In this document: positions 7,985 to 16,272 of the stretch, piece after piece
Position numbering within the stretch: the first letter of the stretch is position 1
Layout: the number at the start of each line of letters is the position of its first letter
Origin: Actinomadura sp. 6K520
GTDB lineage: Bacteria > Actinomycetota > Actinomycetes > Streptosporangiales > Streptosporangiaceae
DNA: 64,000 nt
Reading direction: 5' to 3'
Assembly: GCF_004349245.1 (NCBI RefSeq)
Contig: NZ_SMLC01000009.1
Span: forward strand, 1-64,000
The notes under the pieces: generated by a model
What the model saw: the letters and a program-made list of their open reading frames with translations, nothing else
Told to the model about the DNA's origin: nothing
The model's database searches: none
Program-made: the position numbers and the translations under genes

Positions 7985-9133
7985 CGGGCGCCTCGTCGTG
8001 GCGGCCGCCGCGGCGCAGGCGAGCAGCGCCAGGGCGGCCAGGGCGGCCAGGGCGGTCGTCGCTCCGCGGGGGCCGCTTTCGAATGCGCGGCTCACGGCGA
8101 TGCCGCCGGCGAACGCGAGCAGGCCCGCGAAGAACGCGCGTACCCCGAGGTACGTCCCGTAGCGCGACGGCCGCGCGAGCCTGGCGACGGTCTGGAACAC
8201 CGCCGGTTGCAGCAGGCCGCCCGCGAGGCCGTGGAGGACGGCCACCGCGATCAGGCCCGGTCCCCCGCCCCCCGCGCCGGTCGCCAGCAGCAGGTAGCCG
8301 GCGCCGGCGCACAGGAGGCCGGCGCGCAGGACGCCGGGACGTTCGGCGCGCGGCGCGCACCACGGCTGGACCGCCGCCGACACCATCGCCAGGACGCAGG
8401 AGAACACGGTCACCGCGCCGGCGGACGCGCCGCCGAGCGGGACCACCACCGCCGCCTGGTTCGCCAGCAGCATCGCGGGCATCGACACCACGACGAACCA
8501 CATGAAGATCCGGTCCCGCAGCGCCGTCCGCACCCCGGCGACGGCCCCGCTTCCGGGCGGGAGGCGCGGGGCCTGCTTCAGCAGCGAGAACAGGAACGCC
8601 GCCAGCAGCCAGAGCCCTCCCGACACCAGGGCCACCAGCCAGTAGCCGACGTTCAGCAGGGCCAGGCCCAGCGCCGGGCCCAGGACCGCCGCCGCCTGCA
8701 GCGTCATCGTGTACGCCGCGTAGCCGCGGGCGCGGCGCCGGTCGGCGAGGCCCGCCAGCAGCGACTGCGCCGCCGGGTGGAAGAGGGCGCCGCCCATGCC
8801 CAGCAGCAGCGCCGCGACGACCAGCCCCGGGGTGGCGGACACGGTGCCCAGGAGGACGAACCCGGTCGCGCGCAGGACGCAGGCGAGCATGCCCGCCCGG
8901 ACGGGGTCGAGCACGTCCACCAGCGCCCCGACCGGCAGGGAGAGCGTGTGCTGGACCAGGTTGCGCAGCGCCAGGACGAGGCCGATCAGCCCGGCCGCCA
9001 GCCCCAGGTCGTCCCTGAGGTGGACGACGAGGTGCGCCATCGCGGAGAAGTAGCCGAGGGAGATGGCCGCCTGGACGGCGACGACCACGGCGACCGTGCG
9101 GCGGTCGCCGTGGTCGGATGCGGGAACGGTCAC
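7871..9133 (-). CDS. MFS transporter
   Basis: This 420-residue protein has about 12 hydrophobic segments and an MFS layout; the first half resembles drug-efflux MFS proteins (GLVLALRNLVQHTLSLPVG, and a GMGGALFHPAAQSL segment after TM4). Substrate cannot be assigned. GTG 9133 overlaps the stop of the beta-lactamase gene, so the two are translationally coupled. Export of a toxic compound alongside beta-lactam hydrolysis is plausible but inferred. The 3' end overlaps the convergent kinase gene. Confidence 0.85.
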   Translation of the reverse strand: MTVPASDHGDRRTVAVVVAVQAAISLGYFSAMAHLVVHLRDDLGLAAGLIGLVLALRNLVQHTLSLPVGALVDVLDPVRAGMLACVLRATGFVLLGTVSATPGLVVAALLLGMGGALFHPAAQSLLAGLADRRRARGYAAYTMTLQAAAVLGPALGLALLNVGYWLVALVSGGLWLLAAFLFSLLKQAPRLPPGSGAVAGVRTALRDRIFMWFVVVSMPAMLLANQAAVVVPLGGASAGAVTVFSCVLAMVSAAVQPWCAPRAERPGVLRAGLLCAGAGYLLLATGAGGGGPGLIAVAVLHGLAGGLLQPAVFQTVARLARPSRYGTYLGVRAFFAGLLAFAGGIAVSRAFESGPRGATTALAALAALALLACAAAAATTRRPSATAMIRRRRARPAGDPLGADRRERELESAPHAGVAD

Positions 9134-10026
9134 GCGGGCAGCACGTGCAGGCGTCGCAGCAGCTCACGCGCCACGGTGGCGCGTTCTCCGGCGTCGTTCG
9201 CCTGGGTGACGTCGATGTTGAGCGCGAAGGTGTGGACGTGTCCGCCGCGCTCGACCCACCCGACCCACCAGCCGGTGCCGGGCCCGGGGGCGTTCTCCCA
9301 GCCGGACTTGGCGAACAGCGCGTACCCGTCCCCCTCCTCCTGCTTGATCAGTTCGCGGACCGTGCGCTGGTGCTCGCGCGAGGCGGGCAGCCGCCGGGCC
9401 GCGAGCCGCTCCAGGAACCGGGTCTGCTCCACCGCGGAGATCCGCAGCGGGCCGTCCAGCCAGAAGCGGTCGGCCGCGGTGCCGATCCGGCGGTTGCCGT
9501 AGCGGAACCGGTGCAGCCACTGCCGTTCGGACCTGGGACCGATGCGGCGGGCGATCACCTGGAAGGCGGCGGCGTTGGAGACCCGGACGGCCTCCCGCAT
9601 GGTCATGTCCCGCTCCCAGTCGGGGAACGGCTGAGGCGTCCCGTCCCACGGGATCACCTCGTCGGGGCTCTTGACCGCCCCGGTTTCCAGGGCGACCAGG
9701 GCATGCGGGACCTTGAAGGTCGAGGCGGGCACCAGCCGGGTCTCGGCGCGGCGCCGGTCCACGACGGTCGTGCTCCGGGTCCGCACGTCCAGCAGCGCGA
9801 ACGTGCCGCGCACGCCCGCCGCGTCGAACACCGCGCGCAGGTCGTCGCGCACGATCGTGCCGGGCCGGAGCCGCTCGTCCGCCGCGACCGCGGTGGCCCC
9901 GCGCGGGGCGGCGTCATGGCCGGACGCACCGCAGGCGGCGGCGCCGAAGAGGGTGGCCGCGGCGAGCGCCGCCGCACCCAGCCGTGCACGGAGAACTCGG
10001 GAAGAGAGTTTGATCACGCGCCCCAA
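9130..10026 (-). CDS. Class D (OXA-type) beta-lactamase-like lipoprotein
   Basis: This 298-residue protein has a lipobox (LFGAAAC, C32), so it should be a membrane-anchored exported lipoprotein. Class D motifs appear in order: STFK at 102-105 (catalytic S102, K105), S150 in SNA (canonical SxV is altered), YGN at 176-178 and KSG at 240-242 (KTG equivalent). The W-rich GWWVGWVE strand after KSG is typical. It should hydrolyse beta-lactams, but a BlaR-like sensor or peptidoglycan role is possible. TTG 10026 is the longest start; GTG 10017 is an alternative. It is coupled to the MFS gene and a 25-bp palindrome lies 33 bases upstream. Confidence 0.85.
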   Translation of the reverse strand: MGRVIKLSSRVLRARLGAAALAAATLFGAAACGASGHDAAPRGATAVAADERLRPGTIVRDDLRAVFDAAGVRGTFALLDVRTRSTTVVDRRRAETRLVPASTFKVPHALVALETGAVKSPDEVIPWDGTPQPFPDWERDMTMREAVRVSNAAAFQVIARRIGPRSERQWLHRFRYGNRRIGTAADRFWLDGPLRISAVEQTRFLERLAARRLPASREHQRTVRELIKQEEGDGYALFAKSGWENAPGPGTGWWVGWVERGGHVHTFALNIDVTQANDAGERATVARELLRRLHVLPA

Positions 10027-10058
10027 GTGACCACACCCGGGCGCACTCTGTCCAATAT

Positions 10059-10083
10059 TGATACTGATTGAGAATCAATATCA
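10059..10083. promoter_or_regulatory. 25-bp Fur-like palindromic operator
   Basis: Arms TGATAcTGATT and AATCAaTATCA flank a central gag, with 10 of 11 positions symmetric. Repeated TGAT elements in each arm resemble Fur-family boxes more than BlaI sites. It lies 33-57 bases upstream of the beta-lactamase start in a rare AT-rich patch, where a repressor would cover the promoter. The regulator is not in the window. Confidence 0.5.
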
Positions 10084-10502
10084 GAGTTATATCGATACAG
10101 GTCAGGTGGCTCGCGCGCGCACAGCACGGGGCCGGCCGCGAGTTCGACCGCCAGGCCGGGTCCGGGGGTTCCGGGCGGGGCCGCCGATGGACGGGTGCTG
10201 GTCGGCCCGTGGTCGTGGCCACCGGGCCTTCCGGTATTAGCAGATGTCCGTTGAGGGCATTTCTGGTCGTCCTCGTTAGCGAATGGCACGGTCTAACGTG
10301 CACCTCCGCCAACGGAGGTCGATGCCAAAATCGGGGGAAATGGACATTTCGGGCCGATAGTCGCGTTGCCGGTCCCGGGGCGACGAATCTCGGCAATCCT
10401 GGTTACCCCGATAAGACGTTGTGACAGCCTGGACACGAGCTGTGCTCATAGGAGCATGTATCACCCAGTATCGTGATCTCGCTGTCGACGCCGAGGACCC
10501 CG
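10084..10502. other. Intergenic region before the conservon
   Basis: No coding region is convincing here. A small hairpin (ACCTCCG at 10302-10308 with CGGAGGT at 10313-10319, loop CCAA) lies about 185 bases before the conservon start. No U tract follows it, so it could be a 5'-UTR element. Confidence 0.4.
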
Positions 10503-12089
10503 ATGCCTGACTATTTCGAACCCGCCGCAGCAGCCGCACCCCCGGACGTCCGGCAAACCGGCGGAGCGCCCGCCCGCGGGCGGCGCGGACGGGACGGAAT
10601 GCGCGCCTGCCACCGAACCATTTCCGTGCTCCCCGCGGCGATTATGGGTCTTCTCGGGCTTGTCGCCGTGACCACGCTGTACAGCGACGACGCCGTGGAC
10701 CGGGAGACGCGGCTGATCCTCGCCATGGTGGCCGTCGGAGCCGCCGTCACGCTGCTGGCCGCGGTGGCGGGGGCGGAGTCGGCGTCCCGGCGGCTGGCCC
10801 GGCGGCACGCCCGCGAGCACGAGCAGCTACGGCGGCGGCTCGGCGAGCTCGGGTTCTTGGTCGCCCGCGGCAGGCGCGATCTGCGGCGGCTGACCGCGGG
10901 GCTGCGCGCGGGCGAGACGGCCAAGCCGTGCCGCGAGGACTTCCCGGCCCCGGAGGGCGACGACTCCGTCGCGCAGCTCGCGTACGAGCTGCAGCGGGCG
11001 CAGGCCGCGGCCTGGAACGCCGTGGTGAGCGCCGCGCGCCGCGAGCCCGCGGCCGAGTCCGGCCGGCGGGTGGACGTCTTCGTCAACCTCGCGCGGCGGA
11101 TGCAGACGCTGTCCCACCGTGCCATCCAGGGCCTCGACGAGCTGGAGAACCAGGTCGAGGACCCGGACCTGCTCAAGGGACTGTTCAAGGTCGACCACCT
11201 CACGACCCGCACCCGCCGCCAGGCCGAGAGCCTCGCCGTCATCGGCGGTGCCTCGTCGCGCCGCCGCTGGACCAGGCCGGTGACGGTCTACGAGGTGCTG
11301 CGCTCGGCGATCGCCGAGGTGGAGCAGTACAACCGGGTGAAGGTGGTGCCGCCGGCCGACGGGCACCTGCACGGCGGCGCGGTGGCGGACGTCGTCCACC
11401 TGCTGGCCGAGCTCATCGAGAACGCGACCAGGTTCTCCCCGCCGCAGACGCAGGTCCTCATCCGCGTCGAGCGGGTCAGCGCGGGCCTGGCGATCGAGGT
11501 CGAGGACCGCGGCCTCGGCATCCCCCGGGGCGAGCAGCGCCGGCTGAACGCCCTGCTCGCCGACGAGGACCGGGGCGACACCCATGATCTGCTGAAGGAC
11601 GGGCGGATCGGGCTTCTCGTCGTCTCCGCGCTCGCCCGGCGGCACAAGATCCGCGTCCAGCTGCAGGGCAACGTCTTCGGCGGCACGCAGGCCATCGTCG
11701 TCGTGCCGGCGGAACTGGACGGCGGGCAGCCGGAGGACGCCGGGGAGCAGCCTCGGCCGTCCCCGGCGTCCGCCCCCCGTCCGGAACCCGCCCCGGAGGA
11801 GCGCGGCGCCCCCGAGGAGCCGCCGCCCGCCCGGCCGGAGGCCGAGCAACTCCCGCGCCCGGCCGAACCGCCGGTCCTGCCGGCCGGGGAGCGGCCGCCG
11901 CTGCCGCGCCGCCAGGCGCAGACGCACCTCGCGCCCGAATTGGCCGATGTGCCCGCACCCGCGCTGGAGGAAGAAGAAGAGGACCGCGAGGTCGTGCACA
12001 ACTCCGGACTGATGGCGGCTTTCCAGCGGGGAATGCGCAGCGCCCGGGAAGAGGGCATTTCCGCGGAGGAGCCGGACAGCGTCAACTAG
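10503..12089 (+). CDS. cvnA: Conservon histidine-kinase-like protein CvnA
   Basis: This 528-residue protein has two N-terminal membrane segments (about 40-60 and 68-90), a basic coiled region, an ATPase domain with N box ELIENATRFS and G1 VEDRGLGIP, and a long Pro/Glu-rich C-terminal tail. A canonical DHp histidine motif is not obvious, as in other CvnA proteins. In Streptomyces conservons, CvnA recruits CvnB, C and D at the membrane like a G-protein-coupled sensor. ATG 10503 has a GAGGA site; GTG 10473 would add 10 residues. Confidence 0.88.
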   Translation: MPDYFEPAAAAAPPDVRQTGGAPARGRRGRDGMRACHRTISVLPAAIMGLLGLVAVTTLYSDDAVDRETRLILAMVAVGAAVTLLAAVAGAESASRRLARRHAREHEQLRRRLGELGFLVARGRRDLRRLTAGLRAGETAKPCREDFPAPEGDDSVAQLAYELQRAQAAAWNAVVSAARREPAAESGRRVDVFVNLARRMQTLSHRAIQGLDELENQVEDPDLLKGLFKVDHLTTRTRRQAESLAVIGGASSRRRWTRPVTVYEVLRSAIAEVEQYNRVKVVPPADGHLHGGAVADVVHLLAELIENATRFSPPQTQVLIRVERVSAGLAIEVEDRGLGIPRGEQRRLNALLADEDRGDTHDLLKDGRIGLLVVSALARRHKIRVQLQGNVFGGTQAIVVVPAELDGGQPEDAGEQPRPSPASAPRPEPAPEERGAPEEPPPARPEAEQLPRPAEPPVLPAGERPPLPRRQAQTHLAPELADVPAPALEEEEEDREVVHNSGLMAAFQRGMRSAREEGISAEEPDSVN

Positions 12090-12119
12090 CGAGGCAGGAC
12101 TCATGATAAGGAGCGTTCA

Positions 12120-12554
12120 TTGAGTGGCGTCGCCCCGAACCAGGCTCAAGATCTTGCTTGGCTGCTGCGGGGGCTGGGCGAAGAGGTTCCGGTCATCCGC
12201 GGCAGCGTGCTGCTCTCCGCGGACGGCATGCTGAAAGCCGCCCACGGTTTCGACCGCACGAGCGCGGAGCAGCTTTCCGCGCTCGCTTCCGGGCTGTTCT
12301 CCATAGCGCGCAGCACCGGAGCGAAATTCGACAACAGCAACGAGGTGCGGCAGGTGGTGGCGGAGCTCAATTCCAGCCAGCTGTTCATCTCCTGGGCGGG
12401 CTACAATTCGGTGCTCGCGGTGCTGGCGGGCGCGGAGGCCGACCCCGCCGTCGTCGGTTTCGAGATGGCCCGGCTCATCAGGTCCGTCCGGCCGTTCCTG
12501 CACACCGCGGCCCGGCCGGCGGCCACGACGGTCGAACGAGACCGGCCGATATGA
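12120..12554 (+). CDS. cvnB: Roadblock/LC7 protein CvnB
   Basis: This 144-residue Roadblock/LC7 protein (RGSVLLSADGMLKAAHGFD, ISWAGYNSVLAVL) is expected to act as a GTPase-interacting scaffold or GAP for CvnD. The TTG start follows AAGGAG. Its stop overlaps the ATG of cvnC (ATGA). It is a standard second conservon gene. Confidence 0.92.
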   Translation: MSGVAPNQAQDLAWLLRGLGEEVPVIRGSVLLSADGMLKAAHGFDRTSAEQLSALASGLFSIARSTGAKFDNSNEVRQVVAELNSSQLFISWAGYNSVLAVLAGAEADPAVVGFEMARLIRSVRPFLHTAARPAATTVERDRPI

Positions 12555-12931
12555 CGTCCGGAGACGAGGTCCGCCCCGAGGACGACGAGGTCTGGCTCGA
12601 CGACGACGCCGGGCGGCTCGTACGCCCCTACACGGTGACCGCCGGGCGCACCCGCCCGACCGTCGACCTGGACCTGCTGACCCTGATGGTGTCCGTCCGG
12701 CTCTCCCCCGCCCTGGACGTGGAGTACACCAGGGCGCTCGAACTGTGCCGGACGCCGACCTCGGTCGCCGAGGTCGCGGCCCACCTGCGGCTCCCCGCGG
12801 TCGTCACCAAAGTACTTCTCTCCGATCTGGTGGAACGCGGCGTGATGGCCGTCCAGGAGGCGCGGATCGCGGCCGACCCCACCGACCGAGCCCTACTGGA
12901 GGCGCTGCTCGATGGCCTACAACGAGTCTGA
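12551..12931 (+). CDS. cvnC: DUF742 protein CvnC
   Basis: This 126-residue protein is a DUF742 member: VRPYTVTAGRTRP at the N terminus is the family signature, followed by a winged-helix-like part (TSVAEVAAHLRLPAVVTKVL, LSDLVERGVM). Function is unknown, but it interacts within the conservon complex in Streptomyces. It overlaps cvnB by 4 bases and cvnD by 20 bases, so expression is tightly coupled. Confidence 0.92.
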   Translation: MTSGDEVRPEDDEVWLDDDAGRLVRPYTVTAGRTRPTVDLDLLTLMVSVRLSPALDVEYTRALELCRTPTSVAEVAAHLRLPAVVTKVLLSDLVERGVMAVQEARIAADPTDRALLEALLDGLQRV

Positions 12932-13493
12932 GCCGCTCCCGACCCAGGTGAAGATCCTGGTGGCGGGCGGTTTCGGCGTCGGGAAGACGACGTTCGTCGG
13001 CGCGGCCAGCGAGATCGAGCCGCTGAGCACCGAGGAGCTCATCACCTCGGAGAGCGTCGGCATCGACGATCTCGGCGGGGTGGAGGGGAAGACCACCACC
13101 ACCGTCGCGCTCGACTTCGGCAGGATCACGATCGAGCAGCACGGGATCGTGCTCTACCTGTTCGGCACTCCCGGGCAGCGGCGCTTCTGGTTCCTGTGGG
13201 ACGAGCTCGCCGCCGGGGCCCTCGGCGCCGTCGTGCTCGCCGACACCCGCCGCCTGGAGGACTGCTTCGAGGCCGTCGACTTCTTCGAGAACCGGGGCGT
13301 CCGGTTCCTCGTCGCCGTGAACGAGTTCGACGGCTCGTTCCGCTACGCCCCGGACGAGGTGCGCGCCGCCCTCGAACTCCACCCGCACGTGCCGATCGTG
13401 CTCTGCGACGCACGCGACCCCTCCTCGGCGACCGCGGCGCTGCGCTCTTTGATCCTGCACCTTCTCGCCACCGCACCGCCCGCGCCCGTCTGA
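12912..13493 (+). CDS. cvnD: Ras-like GTPase CvnD
   Basis: This 193-residue small GTPase has a P-loop GGFGVGKTT (K25), a switch II region FGTPGQ (G3 with the catalytic-type Q) and NEFD as the NKxD-like G4 motif. It is the nucleotide switch of the conservon, acting with the CvnB protein. It starts inside the 3' end of cvnC. A GAF-domain gene follows in the same orientation 78 bases later. Confidence 0.93.
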   Translation: MAYNESEPLPTQVKILVAGGFGVGKTTFVGAASEIEPLSTEELITSESVGIDDLGGVEGKTTTTVALDFGRITIEQHGIVLYLFGTPGQRRFWFLWDELAAGALGAVVLADTRRLEDCFEAVDFFENRGVRFLVAVNEFDGSFRYAPDEVRAALELHPHVPIVLCDARDPSSATAALRSLILHLLATAPPAPV

Positions 13494-13571
13494 CGCGGGC
13501 ACGCCGGGGCCCGGACCCGGCAACCCTCATCCGTCCGCCATCGCACACTCGCCCCCACCCGGAGGTCCCCC

Positions 13572-14156
13572 GTGACACATCAGTTCAGTGACCAGGCGCC
13601 CGAGATCTACGACCGGCCCCTGCTGCCGCCCGACCATGAGGCGCCCAGGCGGGCGGCGCGGCTGCGCGAACTCGGGCTGGGACAGGCCCGGGAGAGCGAG
13701 TTCGACAGGTTCGCCCACGAGCTCGCGGTGGAGGCGCAGCAGCTCACCGGCCTCGCGGCCACGCCGGTGGCCTTCGTGAACCTCATCGGCGAGGACCAGT
13801 TCGTGGCCGGCGTCTTCACGCCCCCGGCCGCCGCCGACCTCGTGGAGGGGATTCTGGATACGAGAATCCCGCTCAACGCCGGCTACTGCCCGCACGTCGT
13901 CGTCCGGCGCAAGGCGCTGATCCTCGACGACGTTCTCGACTATCCGCGTTTCGCCGGGAATCCCATCGTCGACAGGCTCATGGTCCGCAGCTACGCCGGC
14001 GCTCCGCTGACGGACCGCACGGGCACGGTCCTCGGCACGGTCTGCGTCGTGGACAGCGAACCGCGCCCGTGGGGCAAGGCCGGACTGGACCTCATGAAGC
14101 GGAGGGCGGCCGAACTGGGCGCCCGGATCAACCTCCGCGAGGGCCTGCCGGGCTGA
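13572..14156 (+). CDS. GAF-domain protein next to the conservon
   Basis: This 194-residue protein is essentially one GAF domain (about 30-185; PVAFVNLIGEDQFVAG, YCPHVVVRRKALILDDVLDYPRF, SYAGAPLTDRTGTVLGTVCVVD). Such domains bind small ligands or chromophores; Cys in GYCPH could be relevant, but no chromophore motif is clear. GTG 13572 has GGAGG 7 bases upstream. Its position suggests a sensory input or output partner of the conservon; several conservons carry an extra fifth gene. A terminator follows. Confidence 0.8.
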   Translation: MTHQFSDQAPEIYDRPLLPPDHEAPRRAARLRELGLGQARESEFDRFAHELAVEAQQLTGLAATPVAFVNLIGEDQFVAGVFTPPAAADLVEGILDTRIPLNAGYCPHVVVRRKALILDDVLDYPRFAGNPIVDRLMVRSYAGAPLTDRTGTVLGTVCVVDSEPRPWGKAGLDLMKRRAAELGARINLREGLPG

Positions 14157-14190
14157 CCGGGCGGGCGGCCGGCGGGCGGCCGGGACCGCG

Positions 14191-14225
14191 CCCCGTTCCC
14201 CGTCAGGCCGGACCGGGGAACGGGG
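14191..14225. terminator. Bidirectional terminator
   Basis: CCCCGTTCCCCG (14191-14202) pairs perfectly with CGGGGAACGGGG (14214-14225). It lies between the convergent GAF and acyl-CoA dehydrogenase genes and overlaps the latter's last codons. Confidence 0.7.
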
Positions 14226-15690
14226 ACGGGCGGCCGGACCCGGCGCCGACCGGCTCCGCCAGGCCCTCGTCTCCGATGATCCCGGTGGCCATCAGCCGGA
14301 ATTCCGCGGCGACTCCGGCGATGTCGTGCCTGAGGAACTCGACGGCGGGCCAGAGCCTTCCGGGGGCGGCACCGGTCTCCTCGGCCCACTTCAGGACCCT
14401 CGTCACCGCGAAGAGGTAGCCGATGGCGCGGCCCGCGAGGACCTGGTGCGACTGGTCCAGCGGCCCGTCGAGGAAACCCAGGTCCGTCTTGAGCGTGTCG
14501 ACGGCGGGCGCCGTGAGCGGCCAGCCGGCCAGGAACTCGCTGAGGGGCCGGCCGCCCCGCCGGGTCAGGCAGTGTGCGGCGAGCTGCTGGCTGAGCATGT
14601 CGTTGTTGCCGTCGAAAACGGTGAAGACCCGCGAATCCAGGAACGCCTGGCCGGCGATGTTGGTGGGCGACCCGCAGCGGTACCCTTCGCCGCCGCTCAG
14701 CTGCTGGTAGTTCTGTGCCGCCCGGACGATCCGCTCGGTGGCCACGGTCTTGAGGGCCTGGACGGCCGGGAACGCGGGCGCCATGTCGCCCTTGATGTCC
14801 AGCTCCGTCCGCAGGTAATGGCTCAACGCCTCGCAGATGGTGGCGGAGGCGTCGATGGCGGCGAGCCGGTAGCGGACGAAGCCGATCCTGGACTGCTGTT
14901 TCCGCCCGATCCGGCGGCCGTCCGCGTAGGCGTGCGCCTCGCGGCTGATGCGCCGCAGGAATCCGGCTCCCGCCGCCGCCAGCAGCGACCGCGAGGCCAG
15001 GAACAGGTCGACCGAGGTCACGCCCATCTCCTCGGCGTCGATCCGCCGGTGCCGCGGAACGGTCACGTCGATGTCGTTGACCCCGTAGTCGAGCAGTTTC
15101 AGGCCGAGTGCCTCGTAGAGCTGGACGGTGCGGAATCCTTCGTCGCGCCTGACGATGAAGTAGCCGTACTCGCGGCGGTGCGCGTGCTTCGCGACGACCA
15201 GCCACCAGTGCGCGGAGGAGCTGAGCGCCTGCCAGTGCTTGCGGCCGCGGATCCGGTAGCCTCCGTCGACCTCCTCGAAGACGGTCGTCATGGCGGACAG
15301 CGCCGACCCGGCCCCCGGTTCGGTGGCGGCGAGCCCCGCCATCAGCGGATCGCCGCTGGTGAACGGCGGCAGCATCTCCGCCTTGGCCTCTTCGCCGGCC
15401 CATTTCACGACCGGCAGGAGCGCGAGCGCGGTGTTGACTATCACGTACACGCCGAGCGCCAGGTTCCACTCGGCCGCGGTCTCGACGGCGCGGCACATCT
15501 CGACGTGGCTGTCGCGGCCTCCGTACCGCGCGGGCAGGGTCGGCAGCAGTATTCCCGCCCTGACCAGGAGCGCCCAGTCCTCGGCGGGAAGGTACTGCTG
15601 CGGATAGGCCGCCGAATCGAATTTTGACGCGACCGCGTCGATGCCGGCGATGAACTCGTCCGTCGACAGGGACAGCAAATCATCCGTCAT
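14203..15690 (-). CDS. Acyl-CoA dehydrogenase/oxidase-like flavoprotein
   Basis: This 495-residue protein has the ACAD layout: an N-terminal helical domain, a beta-domain with ATEPGAGSALSAM (flavin/substrate segment) and GYRIRGRKHWQALSSSA, then a helical C-terminal domain with LSGGEGYRCGSPTNIAGQAF and VFTVFDGNNDMLSQQ, which resembles acyl-CoA oxidases. It would oxidise an acyl-CoA or acyl-carrier thioester. ATG 15690 is used; GTG 15705 in frame would add five residues. A short ORF lies just upstream in the same direction. It is not in an obvious fatty-acid operon. Confidence 0.8.
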   Translation of the reverse strand: MTDDLLSLSTDEFIAGIDAVASKFDSAAYPQQYLPAEDWALLVRAGILLPTLPARYGGRDSHVEMCRAVETAAEWNLALGVYVIVNTALALLPVVKWAGEEAKAEMLPPFTSGDPLMAGLAATEPGAGSALSAMTTVFEEVDGGYRIRGRKHWQALSSSAHWWLVVAKHAHRREYGYFIVRRDEGFRTVQLYEALGLKLLDYGVNDIDVTVPRHRRIDAEEMGVTSVDLFLASRSLLAAAGAGFLRRISREAHAYADGRRIGRKQQSRIGFVRYRLAAIDASATICEALSHYLRTELDIKGDMAPAFPAVQALKTVATERIVRAAQNYQQLSGGEGYRCGSPTNIAGQAFLDSRVFTVFDGNNDMLSQQLAAHCLTRRGGRPLSEFLAGWPLTAPAVDTLKTDLGFLDGPLDQSHQVLAGRAIGYLFAVTRVLKWAEETGAAPGRLWPAVEFLRHDIAGVAAEFRLMATGIIGDEGLAEPVGAGSGRPSPFPGPA

Positions 15691-15736
15691 GGTGTCCGCT
15701 TTCACGGGTCGGCCGTGCAGTGCAGGGGGAAGTCGA

Positions 15737-15838
15737 TCAAGTGCGGTGGATCACGAGCATTCCGAGGTCCGAGTCACTCCGCAACAGCGGCCCGTTCACC
15801 ACCTTCCGAATCATGAGATTCTCAGCACCCAGCGCCAT
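15737..15838 (-). CDS. Possible 33-residue peptide upstream of the ACAD gene
   Basis: A short ORF starting MALGAENLMIRKVVNG and ending GMLVIHRT ends 31-46 bases before the ACAD gene in the same orientation. Codon choice is GC-rich at third positions but the ORF is too short to prove coding, and its ribosome site is weak. It might be a leader or small functional peptide. No family is recognised. Confidence 0.3.
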   Translation of the reverse strand: MALGAENLMIRKVVNGPLLRSDSDLGMLVIHRT

Positions 15839-16272
15839 GGTTATTCCGATGATCACCCCGTGCAAGGAACAACTTGCTTACCGCGACGGGCACAAGAACA
15901 CGTTCTATGTCTGGTGACCTGCACGCCCTAACCGAACCGTAAGGGTTACGTGCGCGGCGTAGCCATGTGATCACACTCCGGTCGCCATTGACCTCCCGTG
16001 GGCAGGCCGGCCGCACGCTCCGCACCGAGGGCCTGGCCGGTTCCTTCCACCGAATCTCCAGCGCCGGTGCGCCGATCACGTGTTCCCGGTCCCCTGCGCT
16101 CGGCAACCACGGGAAATGGCCGCTGTCAAGGGCGAACACCGACTTCCGGTTACCAGGGGTTAATGTGCTGATTCGCCATAGTTGCGTTTCCGGGGCGCTG
16201 CTTGTCTCTTGAGCGGCCGGGCGATCGACCGGCCGCCCCTCCACGGGCCATCCGCCCGTCCCCCAGGAGGCA
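15839..16272. other. Divergent intergenic region
   Basis: The region lies between the ACAD locus and the M36 gene. It contains the perfect inverted repeat CGTAAGGGTTACG (15938-15950), a possible operator. A 26-codon plus-strand ORF (15838-15918) ending TFYVW is also possible but unsupported. Nothing else is recognised. Confidence 0.35.
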
